In this document: positions 16,865 through 25,962 of the stretch, one piece after another
Layout of the letters: every line of letters starts with the position of its first letter
How positions within the stretch are numbered: position 1 is the first letter of the stretch
Assembly: GCA_022402565.1 (NCBI GenBank)
Contig: JAKRSC010000028.1
Coordinates: 313,604-377,603 of the forward strand
DNA: 64,000 nt
Source of the DNA: Hydrotalea sp.
GTDB taxonomy: Bacteria; Bacteroidota; Bacteroidia; Chitinophagales; Chitinophagaceae
Direction: 5' to 3'
Position numbers and translations under genes: made by a program
Notes under the pieces: generated by a model
Seen by the model: the letters and a program-made list of their open reading frames with translations, nothing else
What the model was told of the DNA's origin: nothing
Database searches by the model: none

Positions 16865-17401
16865 TTATTTTAAATGCTTGGTGATTTCTTCACTAGTGGG
16901 TTCTGTTTGCGAAGGAAAATAAGCTATAAGTTTTCCGTTTTCATCTAACAAAAACTTATTAAAATTCCATCGGATAGTAGCATCTAAAACGCCATTCTTA
17001 GATTTATTACATAGCCACTGATACACTTCATTGGTATTATCACCAATTACATCAGATTTAGCAGCTAATGGGAAAGTAACACCAAAATTCTTTTTGCAAA
17101 AATCTTGTATATCATCGTTGCTACCTGGTTCTTGAGAGCCAAAGTTATTTGCAGGGAAACCTACAATCACCAGTTTTTGCTGGTACTGCTGATATAATTT
17201 TTGTAGCCCATCGTACTGACGAGTATAACCACACTTAGAAGCAACGTTTACTACCAAAATCTTTTTGCCTTTGAATTGAGAAAAATCAATCGTTTTACCA
17301 TCAATTGATTTCACCTTAAACTGGTGAATGGTACTGTTATTCATGGTCATAGTAAATGCTGATAATGTTAGAACTACAATGGAAGCGAAAAGCCATTTCA
17401 T
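16865..17401 (-). CDS. Glutathione-peroxidase family protein, exported
   Basis: 178 aa, with an N-terminal hydrophobic segment (MKWLFASIVVLTLSAFTM) that suggests export or anchoring. Catalytic residues of the family are visible: Cys57 in VASKCGYT, Gln90 in NNFGSQEPG, and Trp in RWNFNKFL. The block usually written FPCNQFG reads FPANNFG here, so the cysteine at that position is missing. Bacterial members normally use thioredoxin rather than glutathione to reduce peroxides. It is convergent with recQ, one base between the stop codons. Confidence 0.92.
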   Translation of the reverse strand: MKWLFASIVVLTLSAFTMTMNNSTIHQFKVKSIDGKTIDFSQFKGKKILVVNVASKCGYTRQYDGLQKLYQQYQQKLVIVGFPANNFGSQEPGSNDDIQDFCKKNFGVTFPLAAKSDVIGDNTNEVYQWLCNKSKNGVLDATIRWNFNKFLLDENGKLIAYFPSQTEPTSEEITKHLK

Positions 17402-17462
17402 ATGTTTGATTTTTTGTTACAACAAAGTTCTGTTGAAAATGTTGTCAAATGAAAAAATCTAT

Positions 17463-18161
17463 TTAAATGGTGATAGCTGCTGTTGCAATGCTCACTTTTA
17501 TGCCTTTTTCAATAAATAATCGAGCGCAAGTTTCAAGAGTTGCTCCAGTAGTTAAAACATCATCGATCAATAAAATGTGGCGGAAGTTTTGTCGAAAACT
17601 AGTATTGAGTGAATAAGTTTGATCAACCGACTGCCAACGATCGACCCTGTTCTTTTTTGTTTGAGAGGCAATAGCTGCTGTTTTAATCATCCAATTATTA
17701 ATGGTGGGCAGATGTAAAAATTTTGCTATTCCTTCAGCAATCACTTCAGCTTGGTTATAGCCACGTATATATAATTTCTTAGGGTGAATTGGAATTGGAA
17801 CAATTGCATCTATGTTTTTAAATCTGTTAGAGTCATTTATTTCCATTCCCATTAAATTACCTAAGTAGCTTCCTACTTCTTTGTACTGTTTATATTTTAA
17901 ATGATGCAATAACTCTTGGGTTGTGCTTTTTGTATTGAAGTACAAAAGAGAGCCTGCTGCTTCAATTGGAATTCTGGGAAGAAAAACTTGTTCTGTTGCG
18001 TTGTGTTGGATACGCATAAATCCTGTTGTAGGCAATTGACTAGAACAGGAAATACATAGTACATCACTATGCGCAATTTGATCGGTTTTACAACCCAGGC
18101 AAGTATGTGGAAATAAGAAATGGCTCAAATCATTGAGCGTATTTTGAATGGCTGCTAACAT
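17463..18161 (-). CDS. comF: ComF family phosphoribosyltransferase-like protein
   Basis: 232 aa. N-terminal four-cysteine zinc site (Cys21, Cys24, Cys36, Cys39), then a type-I phosphoribosyltransferase fold with PIPIHPKKLYIRGYNQAE near 122 and the PRPP loop LIDDVLTTGATLETC near 195. ComF proteins assist DNA uptake in naturally competent bacteria, but the gene is kept widely in non-competent ones and the exact reaction is unsettled. It follows radA by 17 nt on the same strand, so the two are probably co-transcribed. Confidence 0.92.
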   Translation of the reverse strand: MLAAIQNTLNDLSHFLFPHTCLGCKTDQIAHSDVLCISCSSQLPTTGFMRIQHNATEQVFLPRIPIEAAGSLLYFNTKSTTQELLHHLKYKQYKEVGSYLGNLMGMEINDSNRFKNIDAIVPIPIHPKKLYIRGYNQAEVIAEGIAKFLHLPTINNWMIKTAAIASQTKKNRVDRWQSVDQTYSLNTSFRQNFRHILLIDDVLTTGATLETCARLFIEKGIKVSIATAAITI

Positions 18162-18178
18162 ACAGCTAAGATAAGCCT

Positions 18179-19543
18179 TTAAAATATTTGCTGAAATACT
18201 TCATGTACTTGGCTGCAAGCTACCAATTCAATATCTGGTTTCTTTTCAAACACACCCTGATGAAAGCGGCTGATGTACATTTTTTCGAAACCTAATTTTG
18301 CAGCTTCTGCTACTCTTTGTTCTATTCTGTTCACAGCGCGAATCTCGCCATTCAAACCAACTTCACCAGCAAAGCAAATATTAGAAGGGATAGGTACATC
18401 TTCATAACTAGACAAAAGCGCCATTACTACAGCTAAGTCAATTGAAGGATCATCCATTTTTAATCCGCCTGCAATGTTTAGAAACACATCTTTGGTGCCG
18501 AATAAAAAGCCGCCTTTCTTTTCAAGAACAGCTAACAACAATTGCAATCTTCTTAAATCAAATCCACTCACGGTTCGTTGTGGTGTTCCATATACACTTT
18601 GTGTGACCAAAGCTTGTACTTCAATTAGTAATGGTCGCATACCTTCTAGAGTAGAAGCAATAGCAGAACCACTCAATCCTTCATCTTTTTGGCTAATTAA
18701 TAATTCAGATGGGTTGCTTACCATGCGCATACCTTTACTCGTCATTTCATAAATGCCTAACTCAGCTGTACTTCCAAAGCGATTTTTCATTGTACGTAAA
18801 ATGCGATACGCATAATGTCGATCACCTTCAAATTGCAGCACGGTATCAACCATATGCTCTAAAATTTTTGGTCCAGCAATATTTCCATCTTTAGTAATAT
18901 GTCCAATGATAAATACAGGTGTATGCGTAGCTTTTGCAAAGCGTTGTAATTCTGCGGCACACTCTTTAATTTGAGAGATACTACCTGCTGGTGCATCTAA
19001 TAAATCTGATTGAAGAGTTTGAATTGAGTCTATGATAACAACTTCTGGTTGTATCTTTTTTATTTCTTGAAAAAGCGATTGAATGGTTGTGCCTGTATAT
19101 AGAAATAGATGAGCGTTCTTTCCAGTTAAGCGATCTGCACGCATTTTAATTTGCTGTTCACTTTCTTCACCACTTACATACAATACTTTTTTGTCAGGAA
19201 GCTGTAATCCTATTTGCAAGAAAAGCGTGCTTTTACCAATACCAGGTTCACCAGCAACCAGAGTAATACTACCAGGAACAATTCCGCCACCTAATACTCT
19301 ATTCAATTCAGTATCGAAAGATAAAATGCGAGGTTCTGCTTCATATTGCACATCTTCAATTGCAATTGCTTTTGGTGCATTCGATTTTGCATCTTGCTTC
19401 CAAGTATTTTTTAAAGCTGGTTCTTTATGAATAATTTCTTCAGTGAAAGTATTCCATTGTTGACAAGAAGGACATTTACCTAACCATTTTGCACTTTCAT
19501 AACCACATTGGTTGCAAAAAAATGCCGATTTCACTTTGCTCAT
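18179..19543 (-). CDS. radA: DNA repair protein RadA (Sms)
   Basis: 454-aa RecA-like ATPase helping branch migration in recombination. Zinc finger Cys10-x2-Cys13 and Cys24-x2-Cys27, Walker A GEPGIGKST near 94, Walker B VVIIDSIQT, the RadA-specific KNRFG motif near 251, and the C-terminal Lon-like domain (DPSIDLAVVMALLSS, CFAGEVGLNGEIRAV). Full length, nothing unusual. First gene of the radA-comF unit. An upstream hairpin lies about 75 nt before the ATG. Confidence 0.96.
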   Translation of the reverse strand: MSKVKSAFFCNQCGYESAKWLGKCPSCQQWNTFTEEIIHKEPALKNTWKQDAKSNAPKAIAIEDVQYEAEPRILSFDTELNRVLGGGIVPGSITLVAGEPGIGKSTLFLQIGLQLPDKKVLYVSGEESEQQIKMRADRLTGKNAHLFLYTGTTIQSLFQEIKKIQPEVVIIDSIQTLQSDLLDAPAGSISQIKECAAELQRFAKATHTPVFIIGHITKDGNIAGPKILEHMVDTVLQFEGDRHYAYRILRTMKNRFGSTAELGIYEMTSKGMRMVSNPSELLISQKDEGLSGSAIASTLEGMRPLLIEVQALVTQSVYGTPQRTVSGFDLRRLQLLLAVLEKKGGFLFGTKDVFLNIAGGLKMDDPSIDLAVVMALLSSYEDVPIPSNICFAGEVGLNGEIRAVNRIEQRVAEAAKLGFEKMYISRFHQGVFEKKPDIELVACSQVHEVFQQIF

Positions 19544-19902
19544 TTGATAAAGATAACAGCTAGAATTTTTATGAAATTGATTTCAAGAAACTCGGAAAAT
19601 GGGTACCCCTAAAAATGCAAACAGGCCGACGCGAAAGCCGGCCTTGTTTACTTACTAACCCATTAAATTCTAGCACTAAATTACATTTTTGGCCCATATC
19701 TCAAAATTATTTTTGATGATTTATAGGTACTTTTTTGTGTTCCTAAATCTTTTAGCAGCCTTCAAATTTTGACAGGATTTTAGCACCATACAGGCATCAA
19801 AAACGGACTTTTTGGCATAATTTTACACCAGAGCTATGGTGGAATGGCTTGATTTTTAACTGGTTAGAAATTTGTATAGAGTAAAGTATAAAAATTCAAT
19901 TT
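19544..19902. other. 359-nt divergent intergenic region with one strong hairpin
   Basis: Between radA (minus) and the zinc peptidase (plus). At 19619-19649 AAACA, GGCCG, a 2-nt bulge, GC, a GAAA tetraloop, GC, CGGCC, a bulged T and TGTTT form a 12-bp hairpin. It has no clear T-run, so it may be a structured leader, a weak terminator or a recognition site. The remaining ~250 nt are AT-rich; I see no ORF, tRNA or clear TTG/TAnnTTTG promoter in them. Confidence 0.6.
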
Positions 19903-20589
19903 ATGAACTCAATCATGTTGGTTTCTCTACTGTTTGTTGGTATCAGTATGTTGGTTTCCATGCAGTTAAAGGGAAAATTCAAGAAATATAGTCAGATGCC
20001 TTTAATGGGTGGGCTAACAGGAAAAGAGGTAGCTGAAAGGATGCTTCGGGACAATGGGATATACGATGTGAAGGTTGTTTCTGTGGATGGTTTTTTGTCG
20101 GATCATTACAATCCCATGGACAAAACTGTGAATTTAAGTCCAGAAGTCTATTCAGGAGCTAGTATAGCCTCTGCCGCTGTTGCTGCCCATGAGTGCGGAC
20201 ATGCCGTTCAGCATGCAACTGCCTACAGTTGGCTCATGATGCGCAGTCGACTAGTGCCAATTGTTCAATTTAGCAGCAATATTGTGCAATGGATATTATT
20301 AGGTGGAATCTTGATGATCAATGTATTTCCTCAACTGTTGCTTATTGGTATATTATTATTTGCCATGACCACCATTTTTTCTGTAGTTACCCTTCCTGTT
20401 GAATTTGATGCCAGCAATAGGGCCTTGGTTTGGTTAAATAATGCAGGTATTACAAGAGGACAAGAGCATGAGGGCGCAAAAGACGCATTGAAGTGGGCAG
20501 CAATGACTTATGTAGTGGCTGCTTTAGCTTCTGTAGCCACTTTGGTTCAATACATACTGATTTTTTTAGGGAATCGTGAAAGAGATTAA
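19903..20589 (+). CDS. Membrane zinc metallopeptidase, YugP type
   Basis: 228 aa. N-terminal membrane helix (~2-20), then SDHYNPMDKTVNLSPEVY, the zinc-binding HECGH (His96, His100) inside AAVAAHECGHAVQHA, and three further hydrophobic segments (~120-145, 150-170, 203-222) with EFDASNRAL between them. This is the putative neutral zinc metallopeptidase family (PF04298). Substrate unknown; the active site should face the cytosol or membrane interface. Single gene with its own terminator. Confidence 0.92.
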   Translation: MNSIMLVSLLFVGISMLVSMQLKGKFKKYSQMPLMGGLTGKEVAERMLRDNGIYDVKVVSVDGFLSDHYNPMDKTVNLSPEVYSGASIASAAVAAHECGHAVQHATAYSWLMMRSRLVPIVQFSSNIVQWILLGGILMINVFPQLLLIGILLFAMTTIFSVVTLPVEFDASNRALVWLNNAGITRGQEHEGAKDALKWAAMTYVVAALASVATLVQYILIFLGNRERD

Positions 20590-20630
20590 ACCGATTTTTA
20601 AACAAGATTAAAAAAACCTTAAAAAGGATG

Positions 20631-20660
20631 AGCTGTCGACAATTGTCGGCAGCTTTTTTT
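20631..20660 (+). terminator. Terminator of the zinc peptidase gene
   Basis: AGCTGTCGAC and GTCGGCAGCT (10 bp, one G-T), loop AATT, then seven T. Confidence 0.9.
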
Positions 20661-20669
20661 ATGCAATAT

Positions 20670-20700
20670 TTGTCTAGGTTATAATATGTATATATCTTTC
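20670..20700 (+). promoter_or_regulatory. Promoter of the susC/susD-like operon
   Basis: TTG (20670-20672), 20-nt spacer, TATCTTTC (20693-20700), one base off TAnnTTTG. Start would be near 20707, ~22 nt before the ATG. Confidence 0.55.
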
Positions 20701-20728
20701 ACCTTTCTTTAACAAATTAAAACAGCAC

Positions 20729-23728
20729 ATGAGAAAAATCGTTGGTTTGCTCACAGTATTGTGCGCATTATTCTCGTTTGATGTATTAGCACAAACGAAA
20801 GCGGTTTCCGGTAAGGTAACCGATGCAAAAGATGGTTCTCCTTTGGCGGGTGTAGTGGTAAGTTACGATGGTAAAAACTTAGCTACAACTGGCGAGGACG
20901 GATCTTTTTCAGTAACAGTTCCACAAAATGCAAAGCGTATAACGTTGCGTTATGTAGGTTATGGCTCCGTTCAGGCAGATATCACTGGAGGTAGCCTAGC
21001 TATTAAAATGACTGCTTCTTCAGATAATTTAGAGGAAGTCATCGTTACTGGTTATAAAACAGCTCAGAAAAAGAGTTTCGTTGGATCTTCAGGTAACATT
21101 AAGGGAGAAGAAGTAGCAGCAGTTCCTATTGCTTCTTTTGACCAGGCTATGCAAGGTCGTACTCCTGGTTTAATCTTAAGAGCTAACTCTGGTCAGCCAG
21201 GTGCTAGCGGTAGCGCTATCATTCGTGGTAGAGGTTCAATTCAGGGAAGTACTGAACCAATTTACATTGTAGATGGAATTCAAATTGCAGCGGCCGATTT
21301 CTCTCAAATTAACCCTAATGATATCGAGAACATCTCTGTTTTGAAGGATGCGGTAGCCACTTCATTGTATGGTTCTCGTGGTGGTAATGGTGTAATTGTT
21401 GTTTCTACCAAGCGAGGTGGTAGCGGCAAGCCAAAATTTGAAGTAGACGCATATACAGGTTGGTCAACTTTGCCTGATTTCAATGATATGCAATTGATGA
21501 GTACAAATCAGAAAATTGACTTTGAATTACGCAGAGGCGGTACATCTCTTTCTTTTTATTCTCAAGCAGAGATCGATTCTCTTAGAAGAATAAATACAGA
21601 CTGGTTCAAGGAAATTACAAGAACTGCACGTACTTATAGCGTGAACGCTAGTGCTTCGGGCGGATCTGATAAGACTCGTTATTTTGCTTCTGTAAACTAT
21701 TTTACGCAAGAAGGTACAGTGCGTAATACTGGCTTCGATCGTATTACTGGTCGTATCAACTTAACACAAGAAGCTGGTAATTTCAGCTTTGGACTAAATG
21801 CAACCGGAACTGTTTCTAATTTTAGTAACACTTCGGAAGCAAATACAGGAATTGGTACTCCTTTGAATGCGGGTTTATGGACCAATCCTTATGAGCAACC
21901 ATTTGTTCCTGGCCGTTATAACGCAGCAGGTAACTTTGTTGCTGGAGGTACAACATTAACTCGTCCAAGAATTGCTGAATCATTCCAGCCTATTCCAACT
22001 ACAGATTTGTTCTGGAACAATAATAATAGTGTTGATTTAAGAACAGTAGCTGCGATAAATGCAGAATATAAAATTCCTTTTGTAAAAGGTTTGTCCGTTA
22101 AAACTGTTTATGGTATTGATTACCGTCAGTTTGATTTTAGCGGATTTGTGGATAGAAGAACTTATAGCGGTGGATTTAATCCTCGTCCAACTTCAGGATT
22201 GTTTACTAACTTCCGTACCAGTTCTTTTGCTAGAGATTTTTCAAAGAGTCAGCGTGTTACTAATACCAACTCAATTAACTACAGCAACAGTTTTGGAGAT
22301 CATACAGTTGATGTAGGAGCATATTATGAAACTGTTGATGTGAAAACTGCAAATAGTGGTAGAACAGTTTTCTTATTGGAGAGTCCATTCCAAAATGAAG
22401 CTGGTGCTACCATTAACTCTGATCTACTTCCACGTGTAAGAGCTGGAGGTGCAGAGGCAGCGTTGCAGTCTTATTTTGGCGTATTTAACTATGGGTTTAA
22501 AAACAAGTATTTCTTCTCTGGTAATATTCGTCGTGATGGTTCTTCTCGTTTTGGTGCCGATAAGCGTTATGCTACTTTTGGTGGTGTAGGTGCTGCTTGG
22601 GCAATTAGTGATGAGAAGTTCATGGAATCAACTTCTACTTGGTTAAACTTGTTGAAGTTCAAGGTGAGCTATGGTACAGTTGGTAACCAAGAAGGAATTG
22701 GATTCTACCAATCACAGGGTGTTGTAGGTGGTCGTTTGTACAATGCAGCACAAGGTTCAATTGTTAATGAATTGGAAAACCGTGATTTGCAGTGGGAAGC
22801 TCGTAAGAAATTCAACACTGGTTTTGAATTTGGTTTCTTGAAAAACAGATTGAACGGTTCGATAGAATATTACAATGAATTGACCGATAATTTGTTCTTA
22901 CCTACTGAACTTTCAAGAACAACTGGTTTCAATACTTTAACTACTAATATTGGTGCGGTAAGAAACAGTGGTGTTGAAATTGCTGTTAATTACGATCTTG
23001 TTAAGAACAGAGATTTCCGTTTAACTTTAAATGCAAACATTACTTTCAACAAGAACCAAGTGGTACGCTTAACAGATCGTGATACTATTGTATCTGGTAT
23101 TGTTGCTCGAATCAAAGGACAGCCAGTTCAGTCTTTATTCTTAGTTGAGTATGTTGGTGTAAATCCGGCTAATGGTAATGCTCAATATCGTAAGTTAGAT
23201 GGTAGCATTACTGAAACTTACGATATTAATGATCGTAAGATTGTTGGAAACGGTGATCCTACTTATTTTGGTGGATTTGGTTTAGATGCTAACTACAAAG
23301 GTTTAGCTTTCTCAGCTCAGTTTAGCTATTTCGGCGGACAGTCTGCTTATAACAACGAAAGAAATAACTTGGAGAACCCAGATTATTACTACGATAACAT
23401 GATTACAGATATGTTAACAGAATGGCAGCGTCCTGGTGATATTACAAGAATCCCTCGTCCAGGAAACGTATTTGTTTCTAGTACCACTCGTTTCGTAGAG
23501 AATAACTCATTCCTTCGTTTGCGTGCGGTTACACTTTCATATAACATTCCTGCTACTGTATTAAGCAAAGCAAAGATTCGTTCATTGATGGTGTATGCTT
23601 CTGGAACCAACTTGTTAACCTTCACTCAATTCCGTGGTCGTGATCCAGAGTTTGCAAATGCTTCTCTGACTGGTGCACAGTATCCTGCATTACGTACGGT
23701 TCAAGCAGGTGTAAGAATTGGATTTTAA
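20729..23728 (+). CDS. SusC/RagA-type TonB-dependent outer-membrane transporter
   Basis: 999 aa. Signal peptide MRKIVGLLTVLCALFSFDVLA; a CarboxypepD_reg-like domain (~25-100: VSGKVTDAKDGSPLAGVVV); the SusC signature NLEEVIVTGYKTAQKK near 108; a plug domain (~125-235) with GQPGASGSAIIRGRGS, YIVDGI and VLKDAVATSLYGSRGGNGVI; then a 22-strand-type barrel ending in an aromatic residue (VRIGF). With SusD it imports oligomers across the outer membrane using TonB energy. No glycosidase or peptidase is encoded beside it, so the substrate is unknown. Confidence 0.96.
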   Translation: MRKIVGLLTVLCALFSFDVLAQTKAVSGKVTDAKDGSPLAGVVVSYDGKNLATTGEDGSFSVTVPQNAKRITLRYVGYGSVQADITGGSLAIKMTASSDNLEEVIVTGYKTAQKKSFVGSSGNIKGEEVAAVPIASFDQAMQGRTPGLILRANSGQPGASGSAIIRGRGSIQGSTEPIYIVDGIQIAAADFSQINPNDIENISVLKDAVATSLYGSRGGNGVIVVSTKRGGSGKPKFEVDAYTGWSTLPDFNDMQLMSTNQKIDFELRRGGTSLSFYSQAEIDSLRRINTDWFKEITRTARTYSVNASASGGSDKTRYFASVNYFTQEGTVRNTGFDRITGRINLTQEAGNFSFGLNATGTVSNFSNTSEANTGIGTPLNAGLWTNPYEQPFVPGRYNAAGNFVAGGTTLTRPRIAESFQPIPTTDLFWNNNNSVDLRTVAAINAEYKIPFVKGLSVKTVYGIDYRQFDFSGFVDRRTYSGGFNPRPTSGLFTNFRTSSFARDFSKSQRVTNTNSINYSNSFGDHTVDVGAYYETVDVKTANSGRTVFLLESPFQNEAGATINSDLLPRVRAGGAEAALQSYFGVFNYGFKNKYFFSGNIRRDGSSRFGADKRYATFGGVGAAWAISDEKFMESTSTWLNLLKFKVSYGTVGNQEGIGFYQSQGVVGGRLYNAAQGSIVNELENRDLQWEARKKFNTGFEFGFLKNRLNGSIEYYNELTDNLFLPTELSRTTGFNTLTTNIGAVRNSGVEIAVNYDLVKNRDFRLTLNANITFNKNQVVRLTDRDTIVSGIVARIKGQPVQSLFLVEYVGVNPANGNAQYRKLDGSITETYDINDRKIVGNGDPTYFGGFGLDANYKGLAFSAQFSYFGGQSAYNNERNNLENPDYYYDNMITDMLTEWQRPGDITRIPRPGNVFVSSTTRFVENNSFLRLRAVTLSYNIPATVLSKAKIRSLMVYASGTNLLTFTQFRGRDPEFANASLTGAQYPALRTVQAGVRIGF

Positions 23729-23743
23729 TTTCTTAACCCATAC

Positions 23744-25234
23744 ATGGAAAAACTGAAAACTATGATCAAAACAAAATATATAGGCTGGGTAGCTTCTCTA
23801 GGTCTTGTAATAGGACTAGGTAGTTGCAACAAAAGCCTTGAATTACAAAACCCATTTGGGTTAACGCCAACCAATTCTTTCACAGATTTGGCTTCCTACC
23901 AGCGTCAATTGTCGGGTGTATATGGTGCTTTTGCATCCCCCGATTACCACAATGGTTACACAATGACTACCGAAATTTTGTCGGATAATACCTATGAAAC
24001 CCTTGAATCGTTGGTAAACTTTAACCAAGTTCATAACTGGCAGTACGATGCTTCTGATAGACAGCGTACTTTCTTCACTGCTATGTGGAGACAGCCTTAT
24101 AACACCATCCTTCAAGCGAATTATATTATCAATGGTATTGATAATGTTCGTTCTGAAAATGAGCGTTTTTATAACAGAATTCTTGGTCAAGCTTTAGCTG
24201 CTCGTGCTATTGCCCATTTTGATGTGTTAAAAGGATATGCTGATAATTTAGATAGAGCAAGTACATCTCCTGGTATTCCAGTAAAAACTGATACCAGAAT
24301 TACTTTTCCTGCACGTGCATCAGTTAGGGAAGTATATGACGCCATTTATGCAGATTTGAACCGCGCAATTACTTTATTGAGTGATGTTGATGCTGCTATT
24401 AATACTGCTACTAATAAGGGTGGTATTGATGTTTGGGGAGCTCGTGCTGCTTTGGCTAGAGTGGCTCTTTATGCAAAAGACTACACTACTGCAACTACTC
24501 AAGCTACTGCTGTTATTAACCAATTCCCATTAGCAACTCGTGCTCAATTCCCTGGTATTTGGAATGATGCTAACTCTACTGAAGTTATCTGGGCAATTGT
24601 AAACAACAGTGGTGACCCAGGTTCTCCATTCCCAAGTGCTGAATTAATGAGTTTCCGTGCAAACAGAAACACATTTGGTGTACTTCCTGCTTTTGTAAGC
24701 ACATTCGATACTACTGGATTTGCAGCAACTGGTACTGGTCGTGATATACGTTTTACCAGCTATTTCTTCTTGAGAAATAGAGTAGGTGGAGCTGATAACT
24801 GGGCACTATCAAAGTTTCGTGGAAAAGGTACTGCATCTGATAACTTAGTTAACTTTAAAGTGTTCCGTGTTGCTGAAATGTATTTGATTCGTGCTGAAGC
24901 TGCTGCATTAACTAATAATGCAACACAAGCAAATGCCGATTTGAATGCTTTGAAAGCTGCTCGTATTTTAAACTGGGTGAATGTAACTCTTTCTGGTGCT
25001 GCACTAACTAATGAAATCGCTGCAGAGCGCAGAAGAGAAATGTGCTTTGAAGGTCATCGTTGGTATGATTTGAAGCGTACGACTCGTGTGGTTAGCCGCC
25101 CTGTTACAGGTGCTGGTAATCCAAATTCAGGTGTACAAACTTCACTTCCAAGTACAAGTCATCGTTGGGTGTTCCCAATTCCTGAAGTGGAAATGAGAGC
25201 TAATCCTAATATGACTCAGAACACAGGATATTAA
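23744..25234 (+). CDS. SusD/RagB-type outer-membrane lipoprotein
   Basis: 496 aa. Lipoprotein signal with lipobox LGSC (lipidated Cys near residue 28; ATG at 23762 is an alternative start closer to the hydrophobic core). TPR-rich SusD fold: MWRQPYNTILQANYIINGID, RAIAHFDVLKGYAD, KGGIDVWGARAALARVALY, and the C-terminal ERRREMCFEGHRWYDLKRT block, all typical. It caps the SusC barrel and binds the ligand at the cell surface. It starts 15 nt after susC and is followed by a strong terminator, so the operon is just the pair. Confidence 0.95.
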   Translation: MEKLKTMIKTKYIGWVASLGLVIGLGSCNKSLELQNPFGLTPTNSFTDLASYQRQLSGVYGAFASPDYHNGYTMTTEILSDNTYETLESLVNFNQVHNWQYDASDRQRTFFTAMWRQPYNTILQANYIINGIDNVRSENERFYNRILGQALAARAIAHFDVLKGYADNLDRASTSPGIPVKTDTRITFPARASVREVYDAIYADLNRAITLLSDVDAAINTATNKGGIDVWGARAALARVALYAKDYTTATTQATAVINQFPLATRAQFPGIWNDANSTEVIWAIVNNSGDPGSPFPSAELMSFRANRNTFGVLPAFVSTFDTTGFAATGTGRDIRFTSYFFLRNRVGGADNWALSKFRGKGTASDNLVNFKVFRVAEMYLIRAEAAALTNNATQANADLNALKAARILNWVNVTLSGAALTNEIAAERRREMCFEGHRWYDLKRTTRVVSRPVTGAGNPNSGVQTSLPSTSHRWVFPIPEVEMRANPNMTQNTGY

Positions 25235-25254
25235 TTCAAATAACTACTATTTGA

Positions 25255-25289
25255 ACATAGCCATCTCCAAAAGAGGTGGCTATGTTATT
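25255..25289 (+). terminator. Strong terminator after the susD-like gene, possibly bidirectional
   Basis: ACATAGCCATCTC and GAGGTGGCTATGT (13 bp, one G-T), loop CAAAA, then TTATTTT. It also lies 48 nt past the end of the convergent ABC gene. Confidence 0.88.
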
Positions 25290-25336
25290 TTAAACTGTAG
25301 CTATCAAAAATGAACGATGTAATTTTTACTTCCTAC

Positions 25337-25957
25337 CTATTTGTAGTCCATGATTGAAAGATGGTCATTGCAGTTGGGGTATTCCGTTGGATCGTTGCTG
25401 CAAATAATGGTTGTTCTTGATTTAGTAAAGTCTAATAAAAGTGAATGATACATTTCTACTCCAGCAGCATCTAAATTTGTACAAGGTTCATCTAAAAGCA
25501 ATAGCTCCGTTTTTGAAAAAAATGCCAGCGCTAATTTTAATCGCTGTTTCATGCCAGATGAATACAATTTAATTTGTTTGTTTGCAGCCTGTTCTAAACC
25601 TACTTTCTTGAGAATTGAATGATTGTCAAAGCCAGTAATCCATTCTTTAGAAGATAAATGGAATTGCATGAGTTCCAAAGCTGTCATTTCTTCTATAAGT
25701 TCAAGGTAGGGTGCTGCTATTGAAATTTCTTTGTAGACAGTATCGCTTTCTATTGAATGATTGTTACTGTTTGTCCAAACTAAAGATCCTTCACTATAGT
25801 TACTATACCCAGCAAGTATTTTTAAAAGTGTAGATTTTCCACTTCCATTGTTGCCAGTAATGGCATAACAGTTTCCTGAAATAAATGAATAAGTGAGATT
25901 TTTAAAAATCCACTCTCTATTGAATTTTTTTCCAAGATCCTGCAAATGAATATGCAT
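25337..25957 (-). CDS. ABC transporter ATP-binding protein, lone, CcmA-like size
   Basis: 206-aa ATPase: Walker A GNNGSGKST near 35, signature YSSGMKQRL near 131, Walker B LLLLDEP near 152. Only one nucleotide-binding domain and no permease beside it. The short length resembles CcmA-type ATPases. It is the last gene after lpxA (5 nt gap), so it might serve lipid A or envelope export, but this is inferred from position only. Confidence 0.88.
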   Translation of the reverse strand: MHIHLQDLGKKFNREWIFKNLTYSFISGNCYAITGNNGSGKSTLLKILAGYSNYSEGSLVWTNSNNHSIESDTVYKEISIAAPYLELIEEMTALELMQFHLSSKEWITGFDNHSILKKVGLEQAANKQIKLYSSGMKQRLKLALAFFSKTELLLLDEPCTNLDAAGVEMYHSLLLDFTKSRTTIICSNDPTEYPNCNDHLSIMDYK

Positions 25958-25962
25958 AGATT

